Notes: generated from the letters alone by a model not told the origin. Shown: positions 25,035 through 33,466, counted from the first letter of the stretch. The stretch: DNA of 64,000 nt from Streptomyces sp. S.PB5 (GCF_030403745.1 NZ_JAQMWP010000006.1:248001-312000); one strand, 5' to 3'. A program made the numbers and translations.

Positions 25035-27005
25035 TCAGCCGTTCTTGATGCGGTTCGTGAGCTCCGTGACCTGGTTGTAGATGGAGCGCCGCTCGGCCAT
25101 CAGATTGCGGATCTTGCGGTCCGCGTGCATGACGGTCGTGTGGTCGCGGCCGCCGAACAGCGCGCCGATCTTCGGCAGCGAGAGGTCCGTGAGCTCGCGG
25201 CAGAGGTACATGGCGATCTGGCGGGCGGTGACGAGCGCGCGCCCGCGTGAGGTGCCGCACAGGTCCTCGACGGTGAGGCCGAAGTAGTCCGCCGTCGCGC
25301 CCATGATGGCCGTCGAGGTGATCTCGGGGGCCGAGTCCTCGCCGCCGGGGATCAGGTCCTTCAGGACGATCTCGGTCAGGCCCAGGTCGACCGGCTGCCG
25401 GTTGAGCGACGCGAACGCCGTCACGCGGATCAGCGCGCCCTCCAGCTCGCGGATGTTGCGCGAGATGCGGGAGGCGATGAACTCCAGCACCTCCGGCGGG
25501 GCGTTGAGCTGCTCCTGGACCGCCTTCTTGCGGAGGATCGCGATCCGCGTTTCCAGCTCGGGCGGCTGGACGTCGGTGATCAGGCCCCACTCGAAACGGT
25601 TCCGCAGCCGGTCCTCCAGCGTGACCAGCTGCTTGGGCGGCCGGTCGCTGGAGAGCACGATCTGCTTGTTGGCGTTGTGGAGCGTGTTGAACGTGTGGAA
25701 GAACTCCTCCTGCGTCGACTCCTTGTCCGCGAGGAACTGGATGTCGTCGACGAGCAGGATGTCCATCTCCCGGTACCGCTTGCGGAAGCTGTCGCCCTTG
25801 CCGTCGCGGATGGAGTTGATGAACTCGTTGGTGAACTCCTCCGAGCTCACGTACCGCACGCGCGTGCCGGGATACAGGCTTCGTGCGTAGTGCCCGATCG
25901 CGTGCAGCAGGTGCGTCTTGCCGAGCCCGGACTCCCCGTAGATGAAGAGGGGGTTGTACGCCTTCGCCGGTGCCTCGGCCACGGCCACCGCGGCGGCGTG
26001 CGCGAAGCGGTTGGAGGCGCCGATGACGAACGTGTCGAAGAGGTACTTCGGGTTCAGGCGCGCGGTGGGCTCACCGGGGCCGGACGCCGGCGCGGGCTTC
26101 GCGGCCAGCGGGCCGGGGGCGCCGCTGGAGGCGGGCAGTGTCGGTCCGCCGCGGTGCACATGCCCGGCGCCGGAGGGCGGCTCGGGCAGCTCGCGGCGGG
26201 GGTCGCGCGGGTCGTAGTCGTTGGCGGGGCGCGGCTGGTCGTAGTCCGGGCGCTGCTGCTCGTACTCGGGACGCTGCGGCTCGTAGTCGGGGCGCTGGCC
26301 GTCGTAGGACGGGCGGTCCATCGGCTGCGGGCGGTAGTCCTGCGTGTGGGAGGGCGCGGAGTAGGAGTCCTGGGAGTACGGCTCCTGCGGCGGCGTCGCG
26401 TACGGGTCCCGCTCGGGGAAGCCGAGGCGCGGCTGCTGCCAGCTGTACTCGTCCTGCTGCGGGCGGGGCCAGGCGCCGGGTTCGGGGCGCTGGTACTCGC
26501 TCGGGTAGGCGGGGCGCGCGGTGGGCAGCTGGTCGTTCTGGTCGGCGCGGCCCTGCCGGTTGTCGTCGGCGCGGTGGCGGCCGTAGCCGTCGTACTGCCG
26601 GTCGCCCTGACCGTCGTAGGGGCTGTCGTACTGGTTGCCGCCGTCGTACTGGCCGGCGGGGAGCTCGGGCTCCTCGTAGCGCGGCTGCGGGCGGGCGGCC
26701 GGGGGTGCGAGCGGGGCGGGGGGCTCGCCGGCGGAGTCGTCGACGGTGATCGCGATACGGATCGGGCGGCCGCACTCACGGCTGAGGGTGTCGCTGACGA
26801 TCGGCGCGAGGCGGCCTTCGAGTACGTTCTTCGCGAATTCGTTCGGTACGGCGAGCAGGGCGGTGTCGGCGACCAGCGCGAGGGGCTGGCAGCGGCGGAT
26901 CCAGTGCTCGTCCTTGGTCTCCACGCCCTGCCCGCGCCCCCCGTCGAGGAGTTGCTCGAGTACTCGTGGCCACACTGCGGCAAGATCGGCAGGTACGTCA
27001 GCCAC
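25035..27005 (-). CDS. dnaA: Chromosomal replication initiator protein DnaA
   Basis: The 656-residue initiator that binds oriC and opens the duplex. Domain I (residues 1-100) starts ADVPADLAAVWPRVLEQL. Domain II is unusually long, rich in Tyr, Pro, Gln and Asp, with four tandem 7-residue units (residues 233-260). Domain III is the AAA+ ATPase: Walker A GESGLGKT near 356 and Walker B LLVDDIQFL. Domain IV carries the DNA-binding signature CGTSRGRALVTARQIAMYL and GGRDHTTVMHA. GTG 27005 gives the 656-residue length I recall for S. coelicolor DnaA; an in-frame start 60 bases upstream adds a non-conserved segment. Confidence 0.98.
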   Translation of the reverse strand: MADVPADLAAVWPRVLEQLLDGGRGQGVETKDEHWIRRCQPLALVADTALLAVPNEFAKNVLEGRLAPIVSDTLSRECGRPIRIAITVDDSAGEPPAPLAPPAARPQPRYEEPELPAGQYDGGNQYDSPYDGQGDRQYDGYGRHRADDNRQGRADQNDQLPTARPAYPSEYQRPEPGAWPRPQQDEYSWQQPRLGFPERDPYATPPQEPYSQDSYSAPSHTQDYRPQPMDRPSYDGQRPDYEPQRPEYEQQRPDYDQPRPANDYDPRDPRRELPEPPSGAGHVHRGGPTLPASSGAPGPLAAKPAPASGPGEPTARLNPKYLFDTFVIGASNRFAHAAAVAVAEAPAKAYNPLFIYGESGLGKTHLLHAIGHYARSLYPGTRVRYVSSEEFTNEFINSIRDGKGDSFRKRYREMDILLVDDIQFLADKESTQEEFFHTFNTLHNANKQIVLSSDRPPKQLVTLEDRLRNRFEWGLITDVQPPELETRIAILRKKAVQEQLNAPPEVLEFIASRISRNIRELEGALIRVTAFASLNRQPVDLGLTEIVLKDLIPGGEDSAPEITSTAIMGATADYFGLTVEDLCGTSRGRALVTARQIAMYLCRELTDLSLPKIGALFGGRDHTTVMHADRKIRNLMAERRSIYNQVTELTNRIKNG

Positions 27006-27379
27006 AGGGCACGCTCTCTCACGGGGTCCCACGAACGTGTGGTTGTGGGACGGGTCGGGATTCAAAGGGGGTGGGACAGATACATGGGAACGAATCGGAG
27101 TTCAGCCACGGTAGTCAGGGCGACGGGTGCGGTTCAAGTTGTTGTCCCCAGCCTGTGGATAGTGTCTCCCGGCGGCCGCTGGTTTGACCGGATGGCGTAG
27201 CCGCGCGTACCGTAACCAGGTCGAGTTGTCGATGGCTGCTGCCGCCTGCCTCCGATGGGCACAGATCGCGTCAGGTGATCGGGAAGCGGTGCACTCGGGC
27301 GTAACGAGAGCTACTCGTGGGCGCACGGTGACAGCCAGGACGGCACCCGCCACCACCGATTGATTTCTGGAGCCCCCGA
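27006..27379. promoter_or_regulatory. dnaA-rpmH divergent promoter region with two DnaA-box-like sites
   Basis: The 374-base gap between divergent dnaA and rpmH. Two DnaA-box-like 9-mers face each other: TTGTCCCCA at 27142-27150 and TGTGGATAG at 27154-27162, about 140 bases before the dnaA start. Such a pair in a dnaA promoter fits autorepression by DnaA, known in Streptomyces. I could not fix -10 and -35 hexamers with confidence. Confidence 0.6.
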
Positions 27380-27517
27380 GTGAGCAAGCGCACCTTCCAG
27401 CCGAACAACCGTCGTCGCGCCAAGACCCACGGCTTCCGCCTGCGGATGCGTACCCGTGCCGGTCGCGCGATTCTCGCGAACCGTCGTGCCAAGGGTCGCG
27501 CCAGCCTGTCCGCCTGA
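27380..27517 (+). CDS. rpmH: Large ribosomal subunit protein bL34
   Basis: A 45-residue ribosomal protein, translated directly from GTG 27380: MSKRTFQPNNRRRAKTHGF and onward, ending ASLSA. The highly basic composition and the RTFQPNNRRRAKTHGFR-type block are diagnostic of bL34. TGGAG precedes the start. It is the first gene right of dnaA and heads the rpmH-rnpA-yidD-yidC-jag operon, as in nearly all bacteria. Confidence 0.98.
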   Translation: MSKRTFQPNNRRRAKTHGFRLRMRTRAGRAILANRRAKGRASLSA

Positions 27518-27538
27518 TCCCGGTCAGGTCATGCCGTC

Positions 27539-27910
27539 GTGCTGCCCACCGAGAACCGGCTGAGGCGGCGCGAGGACTTCGCGACCGCGGTACGACGAGG
27601 GCGCCGGGCCGGACGCCCGTCCCTCGTCGTCCACCTTCGTAGCGGTGCCACGAACCCGCACGCGCCTGGGGAGAGCGCTCCCCCGACGCGTGCGGGTTTC
27701 GTCGTGAGCAAGGCCGTGGGCGGTGCGGTGGTGCGCAACAAGGTGAAGCGCAGACTTCGCCACTTGATGCGCGACCGGGTCGACCTGCTGCCCCCCGGTA
27801 GCCTGGTAGTCGTACGAGCGCTGCCCGGTGCGGGTGACGCCGACCATGCACAGCTGGCCCGAGACCTGGATGCCGCCATCGAGCGGTTGCTGGGAGGGGG
27901 CGCGCGATGA
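27539..27910 (+). CDS. rnpA: Ribonuclease P protein component
   Basis: The 123-residue basic protein subunit that assists the RNase P ribozyme in trimming tRNA 5' ends. It begins LPTENRLRRREDF and holds the family's RNA-binding helix, with VVRNKVKRRLRH. It starts at GTG 27539, 21 bases after rpmH, and its stop overlaps the yidD start by four bases (ATGA). The loop HAPGESAPPT is longer than in some relatives. Confidence 0.96.
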   Translation: MLPTENRLRRREDFATAVRRGRRAGRPSLVVHLRSGATNPHAPGESAPPTRAGFVVSKAVGGAVVRNKVKRRLRHLMRDRVDLLPPGSLVVVRALPGAGDADHAQLARDLDAAIERLLGGGAR

Positions 27911-28260
27911 AGTACCCGCTGCTGGCTCTGATCAAGCTGTACCAGTGGACGATCAGTCCGCTGCTGGGGCCCGTCTGCAAGTACTACCCGTCGTGCTCCC
28001 ACTACGGCTACACGGCCATCGACCGGCACGGTGCGATCAAGGGCACGGCGCTCACCGCCTGGCGGATCCTGCGGTGCAATCCGTGGTCGCTGGGCGGTGT
28101 GGACCATGTTCCGCCCCGCAAGCGTCCGCGGTGGCACGAAATGCTGCGTAACGCCTGGCGTGCACGCAAGGGCGGGCCCTCCGCCGCCGAAACGGCCATT
28201 GAAGGACAGACGCCTTCGAGCCCGGCCGCAGAGACACCGTCCCATGCCCAAGGAGCATGA
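27907..28260 (+). CDS. yidD: Membrane protein insertion efficiency factor YidD
   Basis: A 117-residue small protein associated with the inner face of the membrane that aids YidC-dependent insertion. It has the family core: LIKLYQWTISPLLGPVCKYY, CSHYGYTAIDRHG, and WRILRCNPWSLGGVDHVP, with the conserved cysteines. The C-terminal 40 residues are a variable, Ser/Ala/Pro-rich tail. Its ATG overlaps the rnpA stop and its stop is three bases before yidC. Confidence 0.95.
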   Translation: MKYPLLALIKLYQWTISPLLGPVCKYYPSCSHYGYTAIDRHGAIKGTALTAWRILRCNPWSLGGVDHVPPRKRPRWHEMLRNAWRARKGGPSAAETAIEGQTPSSPAAETPSHAQGA

Positions 28261-28263
28261 TTA

Positions 28264-29532
28264 GTGGACACGATTGCCAGCCTCTTCAGCTTCATCACGA
28301 CACCTGTCTCCTGGGTCATCGTCCAGTTCCACAAGGTGTACGGCGCCATCTTCGGCCCCGACACCGGGTGGGCCTGGGGCCTGTCGATCGTGTCCCTGGT
28401 GATCCTGATCCGTATCTGCCTGATCCCGCTCTTCGTGAAGCAGATCAAGGCGACCCGGGCCATGCAGACGCTGCAGCCCGAGATGAAGAAGATCCAGGAG
28501 CGCTACAAGAACGACAAGCAGCGCCAGTCCGAAGAGATGATGAAGCTGTACAAGGAGACGGGTACCAACCCGCTCTCCTCGTGCCTTCCCATCCTGGCGC
28601 AGTCTCCGTTCTTCTTCGCGCTGTACCACGTGCTCAACAGCATCGCGAACAACGACACCATCGGCTCGATCAACCAGAGCCTGCTGGACAGCGCGCAGAA
28701 GGCGCACATCTTCGGTGCCCCGCTGGCTGCGAAGTTCACCGACAGCTCCGCGGACGTCACCGCGCTGGACGCCAATCTGGCCAGCGTCCGCATCGTCACT
28801 GCGGTCATGATCGTCCTGATGTCGGCGTCGCAGTTCTACACGCAGCGCCAGCTGATGACGAAGAACGTCGACACCACGGTGAAGACGCCGTTCATGCAGC
28901 AGCAGAAGATGCTGATGTACGTCTTCCCCATCATGTTCGCCGTCTTCGGCATCAACTTCCCCGTCGGTGTCCTCGTCTACTGGCTGACCACCAACGTGTG
29001 GACCATGGGCCAGCAGATGTACGTCATCCACAACAACCCCACCCCGGGGTCCAAGGCTCAGGCCGCGTACCTGGAGCGTCTGACCAAGCACGTCACGCAC
29101 AGCGGCAAGACCCGCGGTCGTGGTCAGAAGGCCATCGTCAAGGCCATCGTCGCCAAGGGCCGGGACCGCAACGAGTTCGAGCGCAAGTTCATCAACGCCC
29201 TGAGCAAGGCGAGCCTGGTGGCCCAGGCGGACGGCACCGTGGTGAAGGGCGAGGCTCAGGCCGTCGAGACCGAGGACGGTACGCCGACGACCGGTGCCCC
29301 CAAGCGTCAGCAGCCGAAGCGGCAGAGCAAGTCGCAGCGGCAGTCCGGTGGTGCTTCGGGTGCTCCGAAGGCGGCCGGCGAGCCCACCTCGCTCACCAAG
29401 TCCGACGAGCCCGAGGACGCCAAGCCCGCCGCCGCTCCCGCCAAGAAGCAGTCCGGCAGCGGTACCCGCAGCAAGGCCCAGTCCGGACAGCGCAAGGGTC
29501 CGCAGCGGCCCAAGTCCCCGTCCAAGAAGTAA
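28264..29532 (+). CDS. yidC: Membrane protein insertase YidC/OxaI
   Basis: A 422-residue insertase that moves proteins into the cytoplasmic membrane, alone or with Sec. It starts at GTG 28264. The first hydrophobic segments (LFSFITTPVSWVIVQFH, WGLSIVSLVILIRICLIPLF) lead to the conserved cytoplasmic hairpin KQIKATRAMQTLQPEMKKIQ, which marks the family. Transmembrane helices continue to about residue 260 with the hydrophilic-groove arginine in LIRICLIPLF. The last 130 residues are a long Lys/Ser/Gln-rich tail that likely contacts ribosomes. It lacks the large periplasmic domain of Gram-negative YidC. Confidence 0.97.
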   Translation: MDTIASLFSFITTPVSWVIVQFHKVYGAIFGPDTGWAWGLSIVSLVILIRICLIPLFVKQIKATRAMQTLQPEMKKIQERYKNDKQRQSEEMMKLYKETGTNPLSSCLPILAQSPFFFALYHVLNSIANNDTIGSINQSLLDSAQKAHIFGAPLAAKFTDSSADVTALDANLASVRIVTAVMIVLMSASQFYTQRQLMTKNVDTTVKTPFMQQQKMLMYVFPIMFAVFGINFPVGVLVYWLTTNVWTMGQQMYVIHNNPTPGSKAQAAYLERLTKHVTHSGKTRGRGQKAIVKAIVAKGRDRNEFERKFINALSKASLVAQADGTVVKGEAQAVETEDGTPTTGAPKRQQPKRQSKSQRQSGGASGAPKAAGEPTSLTKSDEPEDAKPAAAPAKKQSGSGTRSKAQSGQRKGPQRPKSPSKK

Positions 29533-29547
29533 GAAGGAGTCCATCCC

Positions 29548-30060
29548 GTGACGGAAGGCACCACCTCCGCCGCTGCCGAGGGTGTAGACACCCTGTCCCG
29601 CCTGGAGCAGGAGGGCGAGATCGCGGCGGACTACCTCGAGGGTCTGCTCGACATCGCCGATCTCGACGGCGACATCGACATGGACGTCGAGGCCGACCGC
29701 GCCGCTGTGTCGATCATCAGCGACTCGGGCGGCCGCGACCTGCAGAAGCTGGTCGGCCGGGACGGCGAGGTGCTGGAGGCGCTCCAGGAGCTCACGCGCC
29801 TGGCCGTGCACCGGGAGACCGGGGACCGCAGCCGGCTGATGCTGGACATCGCGGGCTACCGGGCCAAGAAGCGTGCCGAGCTCTCCGAGCTGGGCGCCAA
29901 GGCCGCCGCCGAGGTCAAGAGCACCGGCGAGCCCGTCAAGATGAAGCCGATGACGCCGTTCGAGCGCAAGGTCGTGCACGACGCCGTCAAGGCCGCCGGT
30001 CTGCGCAGCGAGTCCGAGGGCGAGGAGCCGCAGCGCTTCGTCGTTGTGCTTCCTGCCTGA
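29548..30060 (+). CDS. jag: Jag/KhpB-like RNA-binding protein (KH and R3H domains)
   Basis: A 170-residue protein with a KH domain (GRDLQKLVGRDGEVLEALQ at about 62-80) and an R3H domain (LMLDIAGYRAKKRAEL, then MTPFERKVVHDAV). It lacks the N-terminal Jag_N domain of Firmicutes homologues. Such proteins pair with KhpA and bind RNA to influence cell-wall growth and division in other Gram-positives. The GTG at 29548 follows AAGGAG. It ends the rpmH-to-jag run; a strong hairpin lies 19 bases after the stop. Confidence 0.93.
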   Translation: MTEGTTSAAAEGVDTLSRLEQEGEIAADYLEGLLDIADLDGDIDMDVEADRAAVSIISDSGGRDLQKLVGRDGEVLEALQELTRLAVHRETGDRSRLMLDIAGYRAKKRAELSELGAKAAAEVKSTGEPVKMKPMTPFERKVVHDAVKAAGLRSESEGEEPQRFVVVLPA

Positions 30061-30078
30061 TCGGCCCGTACGTTCCTC

Positions 30079-30107
30079 CGGCCCCGTCTGTAGCGCAGAC
30101 GGGGCCG
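30079..30107 (+). terminator. Terminator of the rpmH-jag operon
   Basis: CGGCCCCGTCTG at 30079-30090 pairs perfectly with 30096-30107 across a five-base loop, just after jag. GAACTTTG follows. Confidence 0.85.
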
Positions 30108-30187
30108 AACTTTGTCAGCCTGATAGTTCTGGTGGTTGTGGTGATCGGCGCAGGGTGCGCCCATCGCGGTACGGAAGGACGGTCCCC

Positions 30188-30907
30188 GTGACGGAGGCAG
30201 CGGAGCTTCCCCCCGCGCCCGAGCAGGCGCGCGAGGTGTTTGGCAATCGCTTCGCGGATGCGGTCCGATACGCGGAGCTGCTCGCTGAGGCGGGCGTGCA
30301 GCGTGGTCTGATCGGCCCGCGTGAGGTGCCCCGGCTGTGGGAGCGGCACTTGCTGAACTGCGCGGTGCTCTCGGAGGTCGTCCCCGAGGGCGTGACGGTG
30401 TGCGACGTCGGTTCGGGCGCCGGCCTGCCCGGCATCCCCCTGGCGCTGGTCCGCGAGGACCTCAAGATCACGCTGCTGGAGCCTCTGCTGCGGCGTACGA
30501 CCTTCCTGACCGAGGTCGTGGAGCTGCTGGGCCTGGACCATGTGACGGTCATGCGGGGCCGCGCCGAGGAGGTCATGGGCAAGCTGCCCCCGGTCCACGT
30601 GGTGACGGCACGGGCCGTGGCTCCGCTGGACCGGTTGGCCACGTGGGGCATTCCGCTGCTGCGTCCGTACGGCGAGATGCTCGCCCTCAAGGGCGACACG
30701 GCGGAGGAGGAGCTCAAGGCGGCGGGCACGGCGCTGAGCAAGCTGGGCGCCGTGGGGACGTCGGTCCTGCAAGTCGGGGAGGGCGTGGTGGATCCGTTGT
30801 CCACGGTGGTGAGGGTCGAGGTCGGGGAAAGCCCCGGCGGTGTGCGCTTCGCGGCGAAGCGGGCCAAGGCGGCTCGTACAGGCCGGACGCGTCGGCGTCG
30901 TGGATAG
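30188..30907 (+). CDS. rsmG: 16S rRNA m7G methyltransferase RsmG (GidB)
   Basis: A 239-residue S-adenosylmethionine-dependent enzyme that methylates G527 of 16S rRNA. The SAM-binding loop is VCDVGSGAGLPGIPLAL; WERHLLNCAVL and TVMRGRAEEV are further family blocks. The C-terminus is basic (RTGRTRRRRG). GTG 30188 follows AAGGA; an in-frame start at 30044 would span the upstream terminator. Loss of this enzyme in Streptomyces is known to cause low-level streptomycin resistance and raised antibiotic output. It sits directly before the parA region. Confidence 0.96.
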   Translation: MTEAAELPPAPEQAREVFGNRFADAVRYAELLAEAGVQRGLIGPREVPRLWERHLLNCAVLSEVVPEGVTVCDVGSGAGLPGIPLALVREDLKITLLEPLLRRTTFLTEVVELLGLDHVTVMRGRAEEVMGKLPPVHVVTARAVAPLDRLATWGIPLLRPYGEMLALKGDTAEEELKAAGTALSKLGAVGTSVLQVGEGVVDPLSTVVRVEVGESPGGVRFAAKRAKAARTGRTRRRRG

Positions 30908-31214
30908 GTGATCGTCGCGTAGGGGAGGGTGGCGTCGCGTTGCCGCTGATCCGTCCTGACGACGAGACGTACTCCACACAAGCTGCCAAACCTACGCATG
31001 CCGGAGTGTCGCGACAGTTCGGCCCCTGCTGCTGTGCATCGTGTTTCACGTGAAACGTCGCTCACTGCTGCACGGCATCATCAGTCGTGGCCGCGCCGCG
31101 GCCGAACCGCGCGACCGGAAGCCTCTCGGGTCACTCAGAGAGGTACCGGAGTTGTCCACAGAGGTGGATTTCTCCACAGAACACCAGGCCTCACTGGTTC
31201 ACGACCCCGAAGAC
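30908..31214 (+). promoter_or_regulatory. parAB upstream region
   Basis: A 307-base stretch before the chosen parA start. It contains the exact parS at 31043-31056. TTGTCCACA at 31153-31161 is a perfect DnaA box on the plus strand, and TTCTCCACA at 31171-31179 resembles one. The reading frame is open from 31041, so a longer ParA is possible in principle. No promoter hexamers could be fixed confidently. Confidence 0.55.
31043..31056. promoter_or_regulatory. parS site upstream of parA
   Basis: Exact GTTTCACGTGAAAC, the ParB-binding centromere core, 172 bases before the chosen parA start. Confidence 0.95.
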
Positions 31215-32288
31215 ATGGGAGGCTCTGTTCATTGCGAGCCTGAAGTCGAGGAGAGTGAATCCTTGCGGTCCGACGCCAACATCGCGGGACCGATGACCGA
31301 TCCGGTCCCCGGTCCCCGTACCGAGTCGATGGGGGACGATGTTTCACGTGAAACACCGCCCCCGATGGACGACACTCCCATCGGTCGTGCTGCCCAACAG
31401 GCGGTGGAGGCTCTGGGACGAGCCGGCGAGGGCCTGCCACGTCCCGAGCAGACCCGAGTCATCGTCGTCGCCAACCAGAAGGGTGGCGTAGGGAAGACCA
31501 CGACAACGGTCAACCTCGCCGCTTCTCTGGCGGTGCACGGCGGTCGTGTCCTCGTGATCGACCTCGACCCACAGGGCAACGCATCGACGGCCCTGGGGAT
31601 CGACCACCACGCCGAAGTGCCATCCATCTACGATGTGCTGATCGACAGCAAGCCGCTGGCCGAAGTTGTCCAGCCGGTCCCGGATGTCGAGGGCCTCTTC
31701 TGTGCTCCCGCCACGATCGATCTCGCCGGTGCGGAGATCGAGCTGGTGTCCCTGGTGGCACGTGAGAGTCGGCTGCAGCGGGCGATCCAGGCGTACGAGC
31801 ACCCGCTGGACTACATCCTCATCGACTGCCCGCCCTCGCTCGGCCTGCTGACCGTCAATGCCTTGGTGGCCGGTGCCGAGGTTCTGATCCCGATCCAGTG
31901 CGAGTACTACGCGCTGGAGGGCCTGGGGCAGCTGCTCCGCAACGTCGATCTGGTGCGGGGGCACCTCAACCCCGCCCTGCATGTCTCGACGATCCTGCTC
32001 ACCATGTACGACGGCCGGACGCGCCTGGCGTCCCAGGTCGCGGACGAGGTGCGCACCCACTTCGGTGACGAGGTGCTGCGGACGAGCATTCCTCGCTCGG
32101 TCCGTATCTCCGAGGCGCCGAGCTATGGGCAGACGGTGCTGACCTACGATCCAGGATCGAGCGGCGCCCTCTCCTATCTTGAGGCGGCACGAGAAATCGC
32201 GCTGAAGGGCGTGGGCGTCGCCTATGACCCGACGCAGGTCCATATCGGCACCCAGAGCAACCCGAGCATGGTGGAGGGCATCCAGTGA
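31215..32288 (+). CDS. parA: Chromosome-partitioning ATPase ParA
   Basis: A 357-residue Walker-type ATPase that moves and positions ParB-bound origins and, in Streptomyces, extends from the hyphal tip. The deviant Walker A KGGVGKTTTT spans residues 89-98, followed by VLVIDLDPQGNAS and YILIDCPPSLGLLT. The N-terminal 80 residues are a charged extension before VIVVANQ. ATG 31215 is chosen because it begins GGSVHCEPEVEESES, which I recall from other Streptomyces ParA, though its ribosome site (GAAG) is weak; 31293 is an alternative and the frame opens at 31041. The gene contains an exact parS and overlaps parB by four bases. Confidence 0.93.
   Translation: MGGSVHCEPEVEESESLRSDANIAGPMTDPVPGPRTESMGDDVSRETPPPMDDTPIGRAAQQAVEALGRAGEGLPRPEQTRVIVVANQKGGVGKTTTTVNLAASLAVHGGRVLVIDLDPQGNASTALGIDHHAEVPSIYDVLIDSKPLAEVVQPVPDVEGLFCAPATIDLAGAEIELVSLVARESRLQRAIQAYEHPLDYILIDCPPSLGLLTVNALVAGAEVLIPIQCEYYALEGLGQLLRNVDLVRGHLNPALHVSTILLTMYDGRTRLASQVADEVRTHFGDEVLRTSIPRSVRISEAPSYGQTVLTYDPGSSGALSYLEAAREIALKGVGVAYDPTQVHIGTQSNPSMVEGIQ
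31341..31354. promoter_or_regulatory. parS site inside parA
   Basis: Exact GTTTCACGTGAAAC within the N-terminal extension of parA, read there as Val-Ser-Arg-Glu-Thr. Full flanks make TGTTTCACGTGAAACA at 31340-31355. Confidence 0.95.
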
Positions 32289-33385
32289 GCGAGCGACGGA
32301 GGGGTTTGGGCCGTGGGCTCGGCGCACTGATCCCTGCTGCCCCGACGGAGAAGACGCCGGCTCCGGCCGCGGTGGGAGGCGCCGGTTCGGCGTCCCCGTC
32401 GGCGGTACCGGTACTGACGACCGACCGCGGAGTGGCCGCGGCGAAGGTGGCCACACTGCCGCCTGTTTCACATGAAACCGAGGAGCCGTCGCTGAACGGT
32501 GCCGTGGAGACGCTTGCCGCTCCGGTCGGTGCCCACTTCGCCGAACTGCCCCTCGACTCCATCAAGCCGAACCCGCGCCAGCCGCGTGAGGTCTTCGACG
32601 AGGACGCCCTCCAGGAACTCGTCACCTCCATCAAGGAGGTCGGCCTTCTCCAGCCGGTCGTCGTACGTCAGGTCGGTCCCGCGCACTACGAGCTCATCAT
32701 GGGCGAGCGGCGCTGGCGGGCCAGCCGTGAGGCGGGCCTGGACGCCATCCCGGCCATCGTGCGGGCTACGGAGGACGACAAGCTCCTCCTGGACGCCCTG
32801 TTGGAGAACCTGCATCGGGCTCAGCTGAACCCGCTGGAAGAGGCCGCCGCCTACGACCAGTTGCTGAAGGACTTCAACTGCACGCACGACCAGCTGGCGG
32901 ACCGCATCGGCCGGTCCCGTCCGCAGGTCTCCAACACCCTGCGTCTGCTGAAGCTCTCGCCGGCGGTTCAGCGCCGGGTGGCTGCGGGGGTTCTCTCCGC
33001 CGGGCACGCGCGGGCGCTGCTCTCCGTCGAGGACTCGGAGGAGCAGGACCGGCTGGCCCACCGCATCGTCGCCGAGGGGCTCTCGGTGCGTGCCGTCGAG
33101 GAGATCGTGACCCTCATGGGCTCGCGTCCGCAGACGGCTCAGCGCGCCAAGGGGCCGCGAGCCGGCACGCGGGTCTCCCCGGCCCTGAGCGATCTGGCGG
33201 GCCGTCTCTCGGACCGCTTCGAGACGCGGGTGAAGGTCGACCTGGGGCAGAAGAAGGGCAAGATCACGGTCGAGTTCGCCTCCATGGAAGACCTGGAGCG
33301 GATCCTCGGCACGCTCGCCCCCGGCGAGGGCCCTGTCCTGCAGAAGAGCCTTCTGGACGGGGACGACGAGGACGCGGAGAACTGA
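32285..33385 (+). CDS. parB: Chromosome-partitioning protein ParB
   Basis: A 366-residue parS-binding CTPase that spreads from parS to form the segregation complex. The N-terminal nuclease-like domain carries PNPRQPREVFDEDALQELV, then the CTP-site block GERRWRAS near residues 140-147 and ENLHRAQLNPLEEA. The helix-turn-helix is DQLADRIGRSRPQVSNTLRL. The C-terminal dimerisation domain ends VEFASMEDLERILGTL. The first 85 residues are low-complexity. GTG 32285 overlaps the parA stop (GTGA) and GGAGGG within parA serves as its ribosome site, so the pair is coupled. Confidence 0.97.
   Translation: MSERRRGLGRGLGALIPAAPTEKTPAPAAVGGAGSASPSAVPVLTTDRGVAAAKVATLPPVSHETEEPSLNGAVETLAAPVGAHFAELPLDSIKPNPRQPREVFDEDALQELVTSIKEVGLLQPVVVRQVGPAHYELIMGERRWRASREAGLDAIPAIVRATEDDKLLLDALLENLHRAQLNPLEEAAAYDQLLKDFNCTHDQLADRIGRSRPQVSNTLRLLKLSPAVQRRVAAGVLSAGHARALLSVEDSEEQDRLAHRIVAEGLSVRAVEEIVTLMGSRPQTAQRAKGPRAGTRVSPALSDLAGRLSDRFETRVKVDLGQKKGKITVEFASMEDLERILGTLAPGEGPVLQKSLLDGDDEDAEN
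32465..32478. promoter_or_regulatory. parS-like site inside parB, one mismatch
   Basis: GTTTCACATGAAAC differs from the core at one central base (CACATG for CACGTG). It is read as Val-Ser-His-Glu-Thr in ParB. Loss of the central CG probably weakens binding. Confidence 0.6.
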
Positions 33386-33424
33386 TCCTCCGGCCGACAG
33401 GGCGAAGACGCCCAGCGGCCGAAT

Positions 33425-33466
33425 AGAGCGGGCTGTGTCCGGTGCTCACCGGACACAGCCCGCTCT
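33425..33466 (+). terminator. Strong terminator after parAB
   Basis: AGAGCGGGCTGTGTCCGGT (33425-33443) pairs perfectly with 33448-33466 around GCTC, followed by TTGC. It is one of the longest perfect stems in the window and lies 40 bases after parB. Confidence 0.92.

Noticed and set aside
27006..27065. Twenty-codon N-terminal extension of DnaA
   Set aside because: GTG 27005 gives the expected length and the conserved start; the extension has no family match.
31041..31214. ParA extended to begin inside the upstream parS
   Set aside because: It would encode the parS and DnaA-box region as protein, without a ribosome site. Kept only as an outside possibility.
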